DNA of 64,000 nucleotides from Parasponia andersonii. Taxonomy: Eukaryota; Streptophyta; Magnoliopsida; Rosales; Cannabaceae. Shown here piece after piece: positions 24,173-37,635 of this stretch. The translations under genes and the position numbers were made by a program. Below the pieces are notes generated by a model. That model ran no database searches. It was not told the DNA's origin and saw nothing but the letters and a program-made list of their open reading frames with translations. The stretch lies in NCBI GenBank assembly GCA_002914805.1, contig JXTB01000107.1:49318-113317 (forward strand), in the 5' to 3' direction. Position 1 is the stretch's first letter, and each line of letters begins with the position of its first letter.

Positions 24173-26280
24173 TCTCACATTTACTCTCTTTCTCTAGTTC
24201 TCTTCTATGACATCCATTGGCGAAAATCCTTAATTTGTCACTATGAACTTTAGATAAAAAATTTCAAAAAAAATCTCTAATATGTTTTTTCCCCCATTTT
24301 TCTCAAAATTTCTCATTCTTTTTCTTCCTTGTCTTCATCTTCCTCATACCTTCCTCTATTTTCCTCTCTTTTTAGCCTTGCCTTTCATAAGGAGTTGTGA
24401 AAGTATTCTTTTAGTTCTAGGGCACCAAAAGTCAAATAACTCATTCAAATTTATAATCATTATCAATTAGATTATTGTTCTTAATAAAAAAGGCAAATTA
24501 GGGATTAATTTGATCAAAATTAAATTTTTAAGGATTAAATTTCCACAAATTAAATAGAGTACTGTTAAAAATACTGATTTTCTTTACTACAAAATCATAT
24601 AAAATGACATGATATAATTTCAGTCACTTCTTATATCAAAGTGGGACTACACCATTTTCAAACTATGTAGTTGTAAATTATGTAATTGCTATATCATTTA
24701 GTGTAATTTTTGTGGAAAGAAAAAAAAAATCCCTAACTAACAACAACTCCTATATCAATCTTTTTATTATGTGCTTATTTATTTACTGACACATGTTTTT
24801 TTTTTTTTACTTTTTCAAACAAACACAATCAAACGAGAAATCAATTAAATCAATAAATAAAATGACGTCGAATAAATAGGATGATATAAGAGTTAAAATT
24901 AACATTTCTCCTCATTTGATAGTGTGTCAAAAACCTTATTTTTCTAATGGATAATATAAGGGATTCCACTTATTATCTAACATTTTTAATATCACCTAAT
25001 ATGACATATGATTTGTTATACTTCAATTGATACATTGGACTTTTACAAGTAATATGTTAATAATATTTACTAATAAAATGCTCACAAAGGCAAGCAATAA
25101 TTATTTTCTAATAGTTAAAAGAAAGTATCTTTGTTTTAATTCTTCCCTGTGAAATATTCGAGCTTTAAGACTATTTTCAATGTATTATGCTAAAAAAAGA
25201 TATACTAATACTAAATTTAGCATGACATTTCAAATTTAATGTGTACTTTTTGAGTTTTACTCTAATGTATGTATGCTATAAAAAATGGTATTATGTATTT
25301 TAAACATTAATCTTATGTATAAAATATTTTTTTTCTAATAATAACTCTTATTATTTTATCATCCAATTACTCATCACAAAATCAACTTCATTTACTAAGT
25401 TACAATTATTCATATTCTACATAAAATGAACAAACTGGTCAATGTAAAAAAAAATGTAAATAAAATTTTGTTCTCCTATTAATTCTAATTGATCGTAATT
25501 AATAAGGATAAACTTATAAATAAAATTTAATGAAAAAATATATATAGTGAAACACATAAATATTTTATATTTAAAATAGTGGTAATATTGTAAATTAAAT
25601 CACATACTAAAATTTAGTATGTTTTATTTTTGTGCTATATTTATAATAACAAATAATACATATTAAAAATTATATTAAATATAACACATCATTAAAGAGC
25701 TATAATTTCACTATATGCTAAAGTTTAGGGTAGAAATGAAATTTAGTGTCCATTAGAGATATTAGAGATGCTCATGCTTGAAGATGCGAACTCTAATTTT
25801 TTCCTTCTTAATTCTGTCCATGCGTCGTGATCATAGATCATTATCATTACATTATTCAAATCAATATGTTGTAACTTTTCCTTATTAGCAAATGGTAATT
25901 GGTGGACTAAAATAGCAAGTCTTTAATTCTAGACAATAACTTTGATTTTTGGACTAGGTTGGTAGAAAAGCCATTCTACCTGGTCAAGGAACTTCACATA
26001 GTTTCCAAATAGGCAGCACGAGAGATTAGAAGGCTTCCATTAGGTCAAACAAATTATGTTCAACTATTTACCTCACATTTTTTCATGCTGCTAGATTAAG
26101 GACTTACAATTAGATGAAATTACAAATATACCATTTCGTTTTTACGGAGTTCCTAATTATAGGAAGTTTTTAGGGATGGTTGTACCCAGTTTTGAATAGT
26201 ACGAGGGCTTCATAGTAATTTAATGCAAGTTTTTTTTTTTAAAAAAAAAGATTTAATGCAGAGTTTTAAGAATATCAAAA
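24173..26280. other. A+T-rich spacer
   Basis: No gene or RNA gene recognised. Sequence is A+T-rich with scattered homopolymers. A 62-codon open frame at 24282-24470 lies in pyrimidine-rich sequence and looks non-coding. Confidence 0.5.
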
Positions 26281-26630
26281 GGGTGAAGTGCGAGGTATGA
26301 AAAAATGCATTTTTAATTTAAGTCCTGAAATTTGGATTTTATAAAATAATATTCTGAAATTAAAAGTTTCTGAAAATTAATATCTTAATTTTTTGGACCA
26401 ATTTTAGTAACAAAAAAATAATAATATCCTCTATTAAAACTATATTAGTCTTTAATATTTTCATTTAGAATATTCATGTCTTTTATAAGTTAAATTTATT
26501 CAAAAAGTCAATTCAGAATATTAATTTTCAAAAATTCTTAATTTCAGAGTATTATTTTACAGAGTCCAAATTTCATAATTTAAATTATAAAATACCCAAA
26601 CCTTATAGTATATATTTTTTCCATCTACTC
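26281..26630. mobile_element. Foldback MITE, Mutator-like (copy 2)
   Basis: Inverted terminal arms of about 110 bp match those of the copy at 6362, with shared GTAAAATAATACTCTGAAAT and TTTCTGAAAATTAATAT in the arms. A perfect 9-bp target duplication ATATCAAAA lies at 26272-26280 and 26631-26639. The 9-bp duplication and long TIRs point to mobilisation by a Mutator-like transposase. Confidence 0.85.
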
Positions 26631-26639
26631 ATATCAAAA

Positions 26640-27037
26640 AGAGTCCTAAAGTTTTAAGTGATTCTAACTTACTCAATAGCTGACTTTTGATTGTATAATC
26701 CATCTTTGTCATAGCCTAATTATTGTCCCCCTTTTTTTTAAGGACTACAGTCATAAAAGAGAGAAACCAATAATTACTTTACAATTCACAAAATAAATGA
26801 TGTATTTCTTTTGCTTAACTCATAAAATCTATGCCATATATTTAGATATGGCTATTTTATTTGCAATTTGGTCCATCCATCTTTTTTCTTTTTTTTTTTT
26901 TGTAATTTAAAACTAGTCCGTAAAAGTTTAGTTGAATCTTTGGCAAACATTTTGTGTATGTATTGTCTTTAGTCTTTTATTGAGATCTCACCATTAATTT
27001 AATAAAAACAAAAATTGAGATTCTTAGAATAGTTTTA
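26640..27037. other. Short A+T-rich spacer
   Basis: No feature seen other than T-rich runs at 26728-26741 and 26883-26900. Confidence 0.5.
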
Positions 27038-28237
27038 GGCTATGTTTGATAAAGAGGAAAGAAAATGACAGGGAAGGAAAAAGTAAGAGTGATGGAAAAT
27101 ATGTAGGATGGAAAAGAAAATATTTTTTCTCTATAGTTGTTTAGTAAACATAAAGGAAAGAAAATGAGTTCACTTTCTTTTGTTTGTTATCAGAGGTAAG
27201 CATGAAAGGATAGAAAGTAATATTATTTCAAAATTACTTTTTTTTTTATCATTATATTATTTTTTGTATTTTCATTTTTAAAATTTGATAAATTGCTCAA
27301 ATATGGTAAATTCCATCATCTAATTCAAGTTTCTTGGTTGATTTGTGTGTTATTTTTTTTTATTATTGTTAATAAGAATTTTCATATTTAGTTTTATATC
27401 AATTGGTTGAGAAATTAATGGGAAATAATCTCGTATTTTAGTCAACTCTATGCAAAAGAATTTTTTTAAAAAAAAATATACATATAAACTAATAAATAAA
27501 AAACATCATATAGTTATTTCAAATTATTTTTAATTTATAATTCTAAATTAAGAAACTTGATATGAAATTTTAAAGGAAAAAAGTCAAATGTTTGTATTCC
27601 AAATTTCAATTAATGGACTAAATCATAATCCTAAAAGGCCTATTTTTTTCATGTAAACATTTGATTTACTCGAATACATCCAATATACTTACCTCGTATG
27701 AAGAAAAAATAAACTAAAAAGCTATCTAATTGGCTAACAAAAACCTTGAACCTCTCATCACATGTATTTGCAAATAATTTCTAGAAAGGAAACTCAAAAT
27801 ATTAAAGATAATTGAAAATAATATATTTGACTGTTCATAGTCAGTTACAAAATATACATAGTCAAGAATATTAACAAGTTAAAAGTTCTCCAAAGATCAT
27901 CAGATGACAAATATTGCAATATAACTTCACAAAAGACTATCATATTTTTCAAGAAAGTCATATATAGATATACATCAAAATCTATCAAAATGTATTAAGC
28001 TTTTCAATAAATCCACTGATCATCAAGTCCTTTGTGCCGGTCAATCTGTACGAGTAGTCAAGCTAACAACAAAAACTATCATTTTCCAAATTAGACAAAA
28101 AGACTCCATCAAAAGATATTTTACCGCTTACTCGTTCTCTAACTTTCCAATCAACTACTTGAAAGTTGGCTAGTTGAAAACATTAGCTTCGATAGTAATT
28201 CATAGCAATGCTCAATTGGAATTACAAAAAAAGCTCA

Positions 28238-29156
28238 CATTTTTGCTACACTTTTAATCAAAAATAAAAAGGCATCAAGTTGTAGATTTTCAGAAGCTCT
28301 AATATTGAGCAGCTCTATATAAATTTTTTCCTCTGAATATATGCGTAGACATGCTCTTTCAACAATAATATTGCCCTCTCTAATTGCATCAACGATACTA
28401 CTTAATTTAAATTGAAGATTTTTAGCATATTTATCAAGTGATTCCATCATAGATGCCTTCCTTTTTATGTCTTTTGAAGAGTTTGTAACATGAGAGTTAC
28501 AATGTAGAGATAATGCTTCAAAACAATCACCTAGTACTTCATCTAAGTGCTCAACTTCCACAGATTGATTAGAGGTACCTTCTTGTTCTTATTGTCGAAC
28601 TTTTTCCTTTGCACTTATTGCACCTTCATCAGTGGCTCTATACTTTGCAAATAACTCACTTAATTTGTCATAGTGATGAATTGCAGTATGCCTCCACTTC
28701 TTCGCACTTGATTTAGCCTGTATGAGCATATCAAATAAAAGATAATGAAAAAATTACTAATATTATTGTAGATATAGATATTCCATTCAGGAACCAAAAC
28801 CTAACCTTTATAAGAACCATCCATACTTATGCTTCTGCTTCAAACAACTTAGTATTTAGATTCCAAACAAACCCACTTAAGCCTTTGAAAAGATCTTGAC
28901 ATATATTGAAATTAGTTTTCAAAGTTTTCATTCGATTTTTCAAATGATCCTTGTCAAAGGGATAGTTGAGTTCATCCCTACAAATTTTGAGTGTATTATT
29001 GTAAGCAATAGGAGTAAATATTCCATCTACTCTATTTCCAATAACTTGTTCCAATAATGCATCAATTAATACAAAAACCATTTGTTCCGACTACTTAATA
29101 TTATCTTTTCTTGATTATTCACCATTTACATGGGTAGTCTTGGGCTTCCTTGGCAT
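28238..29156 (-). pseudogene. Myb/SANT-like ORF1 protein of the PIF element (broken)
   Basis: The plant Myb/SANT-like module (DUF4283/Myb_DNA-bind_3 type, from memory of the family) reads ALLEQVIGNRVDGIFTP, then LKNRMKTLKTNFNICQDL and SGFVWNLNTKLFEAEA. In PIF elements this protein assists transposase binding and nuclear import. A start at 29156 gives MPRKPK and then a stop, so the frame is already broken at its head. A middle part at 28580-28710 reads KWRHTAIHHYDKLSELF, and the C-terminal piece at 28561-28235 is helical. An intron may separate the middle from the first part. It lies downstream of the transposase gene on the same strand. Confidence 0.75.
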
Positions 29157-29589
29157 TTTCAGTAGCTACAAGTTAGAAAAATTCATATCATAACTAAATG
29201 CTAATAGCCTATATATAAAAAATTGAACAGAAGAACTACCAGTAGACAAATAATGTATATTAATATATAAGTTATTCACATTGCATAGTACGTATTACAA
29301 AGTAAGATTATCTAATAAAACAACATCTAGATAACATAATATATACAAAAAAGAATCTCATACAAAAGTTAATGCTCAATATAGCATGTCAATATAATAG
29401 AAACATCAATGTCTATGTTAGATATAATCTTGCCACATCGTTTTTGCTATATTGTTCCTTATGATTGCCCCCTTTCTAGCATCTTTCGTATCATTTTCTC
29501 TTGGACAAATATTCTTTGATTGTGGTTGATTACTCGTGAGTTCTTCATCAATAATGTTTATTATGTTTTCATCTAGATCCACACCTATT

Positions 29590-30888
29590 GGTTAGTTATG
29601 CAATATACAATATATTAATACAATCTCTGTAACTATTTTAACAGGAAAGTGAGGTTCTATTCTACCAAAAATTATGGGAAATCATTTCTTAAGCACTCTA
29701 AATGCCCTTTCTATGACATTGCATAATGAAGCATGATAAAGGTTAAATATTTCTTGATAATTTTTTGAACCACGTTCTGAGTACTATTTCAAGTGATAAC
29801 ACACTCCTCTATAAGGTGTAATAAGTCCACTTCATAACATGTAACCCGCATCAACCGAATAAAATTTTCCTATAAAACTGAAATTAGAAGTTTAGTGTAG
29901 TTTCTTTCTATTTGTCTTAAATTAACAAATTTAGAAGATAAAATTGTTTCCACTAGAAATGATAAGTTTATCTTCTCTTTATAACATATTTTTTATAATC
30001 CTTGAATCGGATGTGATTCCTTAGAATCCAGATAGTATATAAGTAAATCTCATATCAAAACCACATGCTGCCATAACATTTTGTGTAGGATATTCTTTTC
30101 TTTCATGATAGTGAGATGCCTCTTCCCTGCTAACTTTTATGTGGATATGTGTTCCATCAATTACTTCTACACAATCTTGAAAATAATATTAAGTTTATTT
30201 ATTTATATTTATATATACAAATATGTAAAAGAAGTTAGGCTTAAAGTGTTGAAGTTATAGCTTTACCTTAAAGTATGGATAGAACTTGTAACTATTAAGT
30301 ATTTCTTGTACAACTTCTACACCATCAGGCTATCTTATCTTAAGAACTGATCTTCTAAAGTAATGATTGTCGTAGTACCTCATGAAAATGTATGCTTATT
30401 GTCTCTTTAGATCGACGAAAAAAAAAAGAAATAATATGATTCTTAACATTATGTCCTAAAATATATCGAAACTTGGCTACTTGTTCCTCTACCATTGAAT
30501 TCTTATTATCTATGAGCTTACCAGTAGCTTAAAGTAATTCACACAATCTAGCAAATGCATCTGGCCCTATCTGAAGTATGTCCTGACAATATTTGTCGTT
30601 TGTACTAAGTTGGAATATTAATTATCTTCTAATATTTTCTCTTTCTCCTCCAATCTTAACAAGACTTCTATCAAAATAATTTGAACACAAGTATAATTTT
30701 ATTATTGAATTCATATGAACCGCATCACAAATAACTTTCACTGTTGCTAGACGTTTTTGTCTTTCCCAATCACTCAAAAAGTGTGCAAAAGATTTTTCAC
30801 AAGTCTCTAGTTGGTTGTCTTCCCAATTTTCAATCAAACTATCATCCATTTCATTTCCATCCCCTTTCCAAATTTTGTTTTGATCCAT
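29590..30888 (-). pseudogene. PIF/Harbinger DDE transposase (broken)
   Basis: From an ATG at 30888 the N-terminal part runs 88 codons. Later conserved blocks are readable across stops: HNVKNHIISFFFRRS near 30450, CVEVIDGTHIHIKVSRE (first Asp) near 30160, YPTQNVMAACGFDMRF near 30080, VDAGYM (second Asp) near 29855, GLITPYRGVCYHL near 29825, and NVIERAFRVLKK (catalytic Glu) near 29715. It would cut and paste the element using the TIRs. Several in-frame stops, including one between each pair of catalytic motifs, make it non-functional. The order and spacing match harbinger transposases. Confidence 0.9.
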
Positions 30889-31770
30889 TTACTGAATTAA
30901 TTTTGTGAAATTAATTTTTAAAGTAATATCGAAAGAAATCAAGTAATTTCACATTATGAACAATTTGATATAAAACATATCATAAGTCCATATACATATA
31001 CATTTATAAGAATAATTATAAATAAAAAAATCAATACGAGTCTATAAATTTAGAATATTACAAATACCTATTGAATTAAATTAAAAAGATTAAATATTTA
31101 GAAAAAAGATCAAGTCCAAAAAGTACTTTTAACTGAAATTGGAAAAAAAAAAACTTGCCTTTGGAAGTTTCAGGAGTAAATAAGTGATGACTCTAGTAAG
31201 TATTTATCTAGCAAAAAATACATCAGATCTACTTATTATGATTTGTTTATTCACTTTTTTCCCTCATTTTTTTGTATATGAAATACTAAATATTGAGGAA
31301 AAATTGACTTCACTAATCGAGAAAATCACAAATAACAGTCAATCTATTAAATTAAATTAACAAGATCTTTCTTAAAAGAAAAATAAAATACTTGCAATTT
31401 GAAGGCAGCTTAGATTTTTGTCTTCTCATAAACAAGGGAGAGCTTCTCTTTCCTCCTAGGCGTGGAACAGAGCAAAGCTTCCCTCGCTTTTTATTTTCTT
31501 TTGGCGTACTATAAGAACCAATTTCACATTTTTTTAAGCATAGATTAGTAATTTTAAAATATTACAACTATTTCCAACTTTTTTCCTCCTTTTTCTTCCA
31601 ATTTGGGGCAGAAATGTTTTTGATAGGTTCCATTATATTTTTTCCATCTTATTTTTCTTCCTTCTTTGTTTTTTCCTCCTACCAAACAACCTAATTTTTT
31701 TCTTTCCCTCCACTTTTCCCTTAATTTTTTTCCTTCCTCTCCTTTTTCCATCCTACCAAATATAACCTTA

Positions 31771-32954
31771 AAGTTTAAGGACCACATACACATGTTATCA
31801 CTTAAGGAAACCTATTTCTATTATCAATCGATTATTATATAGAAAGTGTGAATATCAAATCCTCCTACAAGAACACCTCACAATTATAATATATATCACT
31901 ACATTATAAAAACTATTCATATATCTCTCAAATGTGAGACCCCCACTAATATATGTTAAAAATGGATGGAACTTCATTTATGTTGATGTGCAAAATTTTC
32001 AACAACGGGATTATCAAATTGGCGATTCGAATGTGGATTATAATTAGAGCTTAATATTGTTATATAGTTGATATAATATTAGATTTGAATTAATATTCAT
32101 TTGTATAGATCCATGATGGAATGTGTAATAAAAGTATTTTACTTTAACTCAAGGAACAACTACAAAAAAAAAAACAAACAAAATCATGAAGTATGATCTT
32201 TCTGTAATTTAACTATATATTTTGACTTAAATTATATATCTACATTTCAAATCTCTACATATTTGTACCTTCTAGGTACAAATTAAGTGATTTATGTTAA
32301 CTATTTTATGCTATTTTCAATAGATTTATTGTGTTAGTTAGTAGAAATAAGATATCCTCAATTCAGATTATGTGTATATTGAAAAATTTGTCAGTCAATT
32401 TATATGTAAAATATATAAATTTTCAGATATTTAAAATGTTGAGATATAATTTTGTACAGACTAAAAAATATAATTAAATTTGTAAAAATGCTATACTTCA
32501 GAGTACTTTCTTTTGTAGATAACCCTTAACTTAAATATAAAAAGAATAAAAACTACATTTAAGTGTGGGACCCACCATTATTAGAATTTGGTATAAAAGT
32601 GGGGTCCAATAATATTGAGTGTAAAATTAGTACTCCTACACTTTTAAATGAAATTAGTTATCTTTTTCTTGTTTGACTATTTTTGGGGTATGAATTATAT
32701 ATCTCTATCAGAAGTTAGTATTCAATATGATACTTTATTTGAATCCTAATCATATGCACCAAACAAAATAAATATTGAAGTGTAAAAATTACAAAAAAAA
32801 AATAAAAACACAAGATTCTTATGATTCAATGTTATGTCTATATGGTTTTTCATTCTATATAATTAGGGATGGAGCCAGAATTGTACTTTAATAGGAGTAT
32901 GATTTAACTAAAAAAGATTCAAACAATAAAATACATTGCTCACCCAATAACATG

Positions 32955-32985
<31 letters not shown>

Positions 32986-33302
32986 TATGTATAAGGACAT
33001 TTATGTATATGTACTCAATTAATTTGCTATCAAATTTTGTCATTAAGTGATTGAGCTTTTCTTTGCCACCAATTAAGTATTAAACATATATACTATTACA
33101 TAAGATTGATGCTCACGTTCTAGAAAATTACTAACTAGAACAAAAATTCTCCATGATTTTAGAAGGAAAAAAATGCAAATAAATCATATTCTAATTGGGC
33201 TATAGTTTCGGAACCAATGTGAATTGGTACTTTTGACCTAAAAGATTAGAAGCTCATAAAAGCAAAATATCCTCAAATTATGATATATACATATAACTCA
33301 AA
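31771..33302. other. A+T-rich spacer
   Basis: No gene recognised. It contains a (TA)n tract at about 32955-32977. The stretch 32560-32650 has the near-inverted words GTGGGACCCACC and GGGGTCC. Confidence 0.5.
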
Positions 33303-33919
33303 TAGAGATATAAAGTGGATAGAGTTGGGCTGGCTCGACCCACATTTAATGGGCCTATATGGGGTTTGTATCGGGCCTAGGCTCGTATCTCCTAAAATAT
33401 ATACTGGCTTGGCCTATATTCTTACTAAGGACCCTAGCACAGTCTACCCCACATTTTATGCGGGCCTAAGTAGGCCTACCTAAGTGAGTTGTGCCTATAC
33501 AGGCCAAATATGGATCACAATATAGGCGTGCTTTTGTTGTTGTTCTATGCTTTAAAATATCAAATATGGGCCTAAAACTCATTCATATTCTTTTAAAATT
33601 TTAAATTTAAATTAAATAAAAATAAATAAATAAATAACATTAAAAACATATAAATGAAAATATTTAATTAAGATTTTTTAAATTTTAATTAAAAATATAT
33701 TTAAAATTATATATAGAATGACTAAATATGGTCTAATGTAGGTTGATAGAAATACGGGCCTAGCTGAGTCTATAACTGAGGCCCAACCCGACCCTTACTA
33801 TATGTAACAAGTCGGCTTATACCCACATAATATTGGCTTGGGCCAGGCCAATACCGTACTTTTTTTTTGGAATGTGAGTCGGCCTACAAAGCTTGGCCTG
33901 ACCCATATTGACATCTCTA
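33303..33919. mobile_element. Non-autonomous hAT element (MITE)
   Basis: The left end starts TAGAGATATAAAGTGG; the complement of the right end is TAGAGATGTCAATATGGG. Flanks AACTCAAA and AACTCAGA form an 8-bp target duplication with one mismatch, as hAT elements make. G+C-rich words GGGCCT and GGCCTA recur in both arms. A 67-codon open frame inside is not similar to any protein I know. Confidence 0.75.
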
Positions 33920-35237
33920 AACTCAGATTATATATATAATATTAAATAATTTTTTTCTCCAAAATCCAATGCACTTGTCCCTAAGTAGCTCCGCCCTTGT
34001 ACATAATAGTTTCGCAATTTGAAAAAATTTCATCATTCTATATTATTTGTTCTTTTATGGATAGGCCCTTATCTATACTTTTTTTTTGAAATGAGACCTT
34101 TATCTATAGTTATATGTGTCAAAAGTGTCGTATGACCCATTTTAGTTGTGTATAATTGTCCTTTCATATTGCTTCAGACATGACTCAATTTTTAGTTTTG
34201 TCGTACCTTATTAGCTTAAAGTCCAAAATCATTGGTTTGACACAGTATATTAGCTCATGTTTTAACTTATCATGCTTTTGTGTTGTTCCGTGTTAGTCCA
34301 CGTGCTTAAGACGTGTCAATCCATTTGGACCAAAATTGACAAACTCAAATTATAATTTTGATAAATTAATGCCATTTTGTGAAATCTTTTCCCAAAATTA
34401 TTAATATATAATAAAGAAAAACTATAAAATTACAATGAACTTTTTATATTCGAGTTGAACTTGGTAAAGAAGAAAAGAAAAACAGGGAAAAAAATAAACA
34501 AATAAATTGAAAAGAATTTTAAATAAGAAAAATAATTAGAATTAATAAACGAAATTTATATATATGACATGCTACTATATCTTGCCTAATGTACTAACAT
34601 AACCTGTAGTGTCAATTGGCCGTGTCATGCGTGCTCAACCCGTCATACTTAATTATAAGCCCGACAAAACCCATATAATTAGATTGTGCTAGGCGTGACC
34701 TATATTTTGACGCGTTTTACCATTCTTAAGTCTTATTGTGCTATGCTATATCGTGTTTTCTTAGTAATGAGCCAACCTAATCCTCTTAACAGATCTATAT
34801 CTAGTTAAGGGGTGAGTAATGTTTTCTTTTTGCTCTTTTGATGGCCAGATAATAAAATTAAATATTGAAATAAATGTGACAACTAGAATTAAAGTTACCA
34901 AATCCATTTTAAAAAAATGCTAAATAGAATCCCTCATTTTAAGAGGAAAATGAATGCGAAGAAAGGGTTTAGGAGGTGAAAAAGGTAAGATTAGTGTGAA
35001 AAGATCTTAAACAGATAAAATGACTCCATCAAACATCAAAGTTGAAGACGAATTTTCCAACATAAGTAAACGACTCTTAAGCGGCTCTTCGCAAAATGGC
35101 AAAATGGACAAATTTTGTTGGCATATATATATATATATATATATATATGTCTCCATCTTTTTTTAACCTCAAACACGACCAACATATTCATACCCAATAT
35201 AAAATCTGATTACTTATTATAAAAACTTATATACTTA
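33920..35237. other. A+T-rich spacer
   Basis: No gene recognised. The stretch 34590-34760 has the GTGTCAATTGGCCGTGTCATGC type of sequence common in old non-autonomous plant repeats. An (AT)n tract is at 35126-35149. Confidence 0.45.
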
Positions 35238-35891
35238 GGTCAAGTTTAGAATGCAGGATAAGGATAAGATTGAATTGAATTAAATTAATCTTATATTTAG
35301 CGCATGCATATGAGAGAGGTTGGATTGGATTAAAATAATTTACTCCAAAAATAATACTTTTAGAAGAGGATAATATTATTTTCTTGATAATTTGGGTTTG
35401 AGGGAATTATAAATTTTATTAAAAATAATAGAATATTTTTGAAGTAGTATAGAATAGTACTTTCGAAATTAACTTTTCAAAGTGGTAAAATTAGAAATGG
35501 CATTTTTCAAAATATTTTTTATAAGTGGTATTTTTTGCAAATAATTATACGAAAATGATATTTTTCCAAAAATAAGTTTTAAAAGTAGTATTTTCAAAAT
35601 ATTTTTTTGAAAGTGGTACTTTGTAAATAAGTTTTGAAAAATGATATTTTACAAAATTGAATTTAAAAATAGCATTTTTTAAAAGTAGTATCTTTCTAAA
35701 TAATCAATCCTCAAAATTTGTTATTTAGTTGAAATTATGAAATACACATGCTAATCATATTCTAACAAAAAGTAGCAAACCAAATATGGGATATGATTGA
35801 ACTATAATTCTATCTTATCATATCATATCCAATCCGATTCTTTAAAATAATTCAATCTAATCCTATCTTATATTGCATGCCAAACGAAGCC
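35238..35891. mobile_element. Tourist/PIF-type MITE with an internal degenerate tandem block
   Basis: The left end is GGTCAAGTTTAGAATGCAGG; the complement of the right end is GGCTTCGTTTGGCATGCAAT, and the similarity continues inward through ATAAGRATARGATT. TTA precedes and ATA follows, an imperfect 3-bp duplication. Between the arms, 35455-35700 consists of degenerate repeats of AAGTGGTATTTTTCAAAAT, each about 35-45 bp. No coding capacity. Confidence 0.65.
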
Positions 35892-37635
35892 ATAATATAT
35901 AAGTTGAATAAAGTAATCACTTGAGTATAAAAACTTTATACTTGGATTATATATTCTTAGTCTTTTAGCTATAAAGAAAAAGAATTAACTAAAATAAAGT
36001 GTAAAAAAATGGACATCCATCCTAATTTTTTGAATAAATAAATGTTTAAAAGCCTGTTTTTATTCATAGGTGATAAATTATGACTCATGTTACAAGAACA
36101 TGGTCACATATAGGCAATAAAAATTTATTCCTCAGTCTAATTATCTCTTTTTTCAATAAAAAAAATTCCCCCTTCCCCCACACCAAATTCATGGTTCGAA
36201 TTGTTTTTAAGTTCAAAATCGTCCAAAGTTTTCTTTTGAAATAAATGAGGAAAAAAAAAGGTCAAGTTGCATGTTGCAACTTTCCTATACTTCAAAGCCA
36301 AAGCTTCTTTTTCAATTCAAAAACATTATTAATTATTGCAGTTATTGCAAGGCTCTTTTAAACCTGCTCTAAACATTATTGGCTCAATCATCTCCAAATA
36401 TATTATTAATCCCAACATTGTTGACTCACTCAAATTTTAGTGCCAATTGCCAACATTTTATTGTTCTCCCTCGTCATGGTTAAACTCAAGTGAGAGCACA
36501 TGATACATGCAAAATTTCATTGGTTGCATTTTTATCTTTGGTCAATTGGTCCCCTTTATAGGTGGCATATTTTTGTCACTATTTTTTTTTTTTTTGAATA
36601 GCGATGGAATTGTCACTATTTACTTATGTATATTTTAAGTACATCTCTCTAATTTGGATTTTTTTTTTATTATTATCTTTTAAAGGTTGGTTTGCTGAAC
36701 TCCTATAACATTAGACTTAATGGGGACATTTTCATAAATAGTTATTTATAGGGAATATATTAATGATTTAGCAGTTGGTTTCGACTTTTTAAGAAAATTA
36801 ATAGTTTATCCCAAATATAATCTTAGTTAAAACTGTATTAGTGTGAAGATGAGGAAAATAAAAGATCAAAAAATAACTATAAAAATAGAAAGATGACCTA
36901 ATTTCCTTGTTAATTTGTTAATTTATATTAAACATGTTTTATATTTAACTAAGAATGTAATTAATAAAGCCATCGATGTGGTCATGTATGCTCGATTTTG
37001 CATTACAACTTTTAGCAAATCATTTTTATAGTAAAGATTTAATTGTCACATTGACTTGAACACTACAAAGAATTTTGAAATACAAAAAAGTTTAATTCGT
37101 ACGATAATTTTCTTGCGGTGGATTAAAAGGAAAAACCATAATAGGCAGCCCATGAGATATTAAGCTGAAGATTATTACTTATGTTATATGTTCATAAAAT
37201 CTATTTGATAAAAGCTTCTTATATAAAAGGATGCTTTCGAAATGTGCTTAAAAGTATAACATTGGGTAGCCACACTTCTTTTGAACGTGGAAAGTTCTAA
37301 CTTCAAAACCTATTTCAAAATAGAACATAAAAAAAAATTTCGAATTAACTTAAACTTAAGTGGCTATAGTGGAAAATTTCTTTTGTCAAGAGATAAAATC
37401 ATAATCAATCATTTTTATACCTGTTGACAACGTTGGATAATACAATTTTTCCCACCAACCCTATTACCCGTGGGTACCTGCCCAATACCTACTCATTTGG
37501 GTAAATGGATCATGATGGTTAAAAAAATGATAGTTATTATCAATAGTATTTTATAGATTTATATTTTTACTTATGTGAGTTTTTTCTTATTTTTTTATAA
37601 TCATAACAACTTTATAAGAATTTCCAAATCTGCCC
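35892..37635. other. A+T-rich spacer
   Basis: No gene, RNA or clear repeat seen. Poly-T tracts occur at 36582-36596 and 36659-36668. Confidence 0.5.

Larger units (their letters stand above)
27038..31767 (-). mobile_element. PIF/Harbinger DNA transposon (near full length, decayed)
   Basis: The left end GGCTATGTTTGATAAAGAGG and the complement of the right end GGTTATATTTGGTAGGATGG are imperfect terminal inverted repeats. Both are followed by A/G-rich subterminal sequence. TTA flanks both sides (27035-27037 and 31768-31770), the usual 3-bp PIF duplication. Inside are the two genes expected of this superfamily, a Myb/SANT-like ORF1 and a DDE transposase, both on the minus strand and both with stops. 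Confidence 0.9.

Noticed and set aside
31554..31793. 79-codon lysine/glutamate-rich minus-strand frame
   Set aside because: It is the A/G-rich subterminal sequence of the PIF element read as codons.
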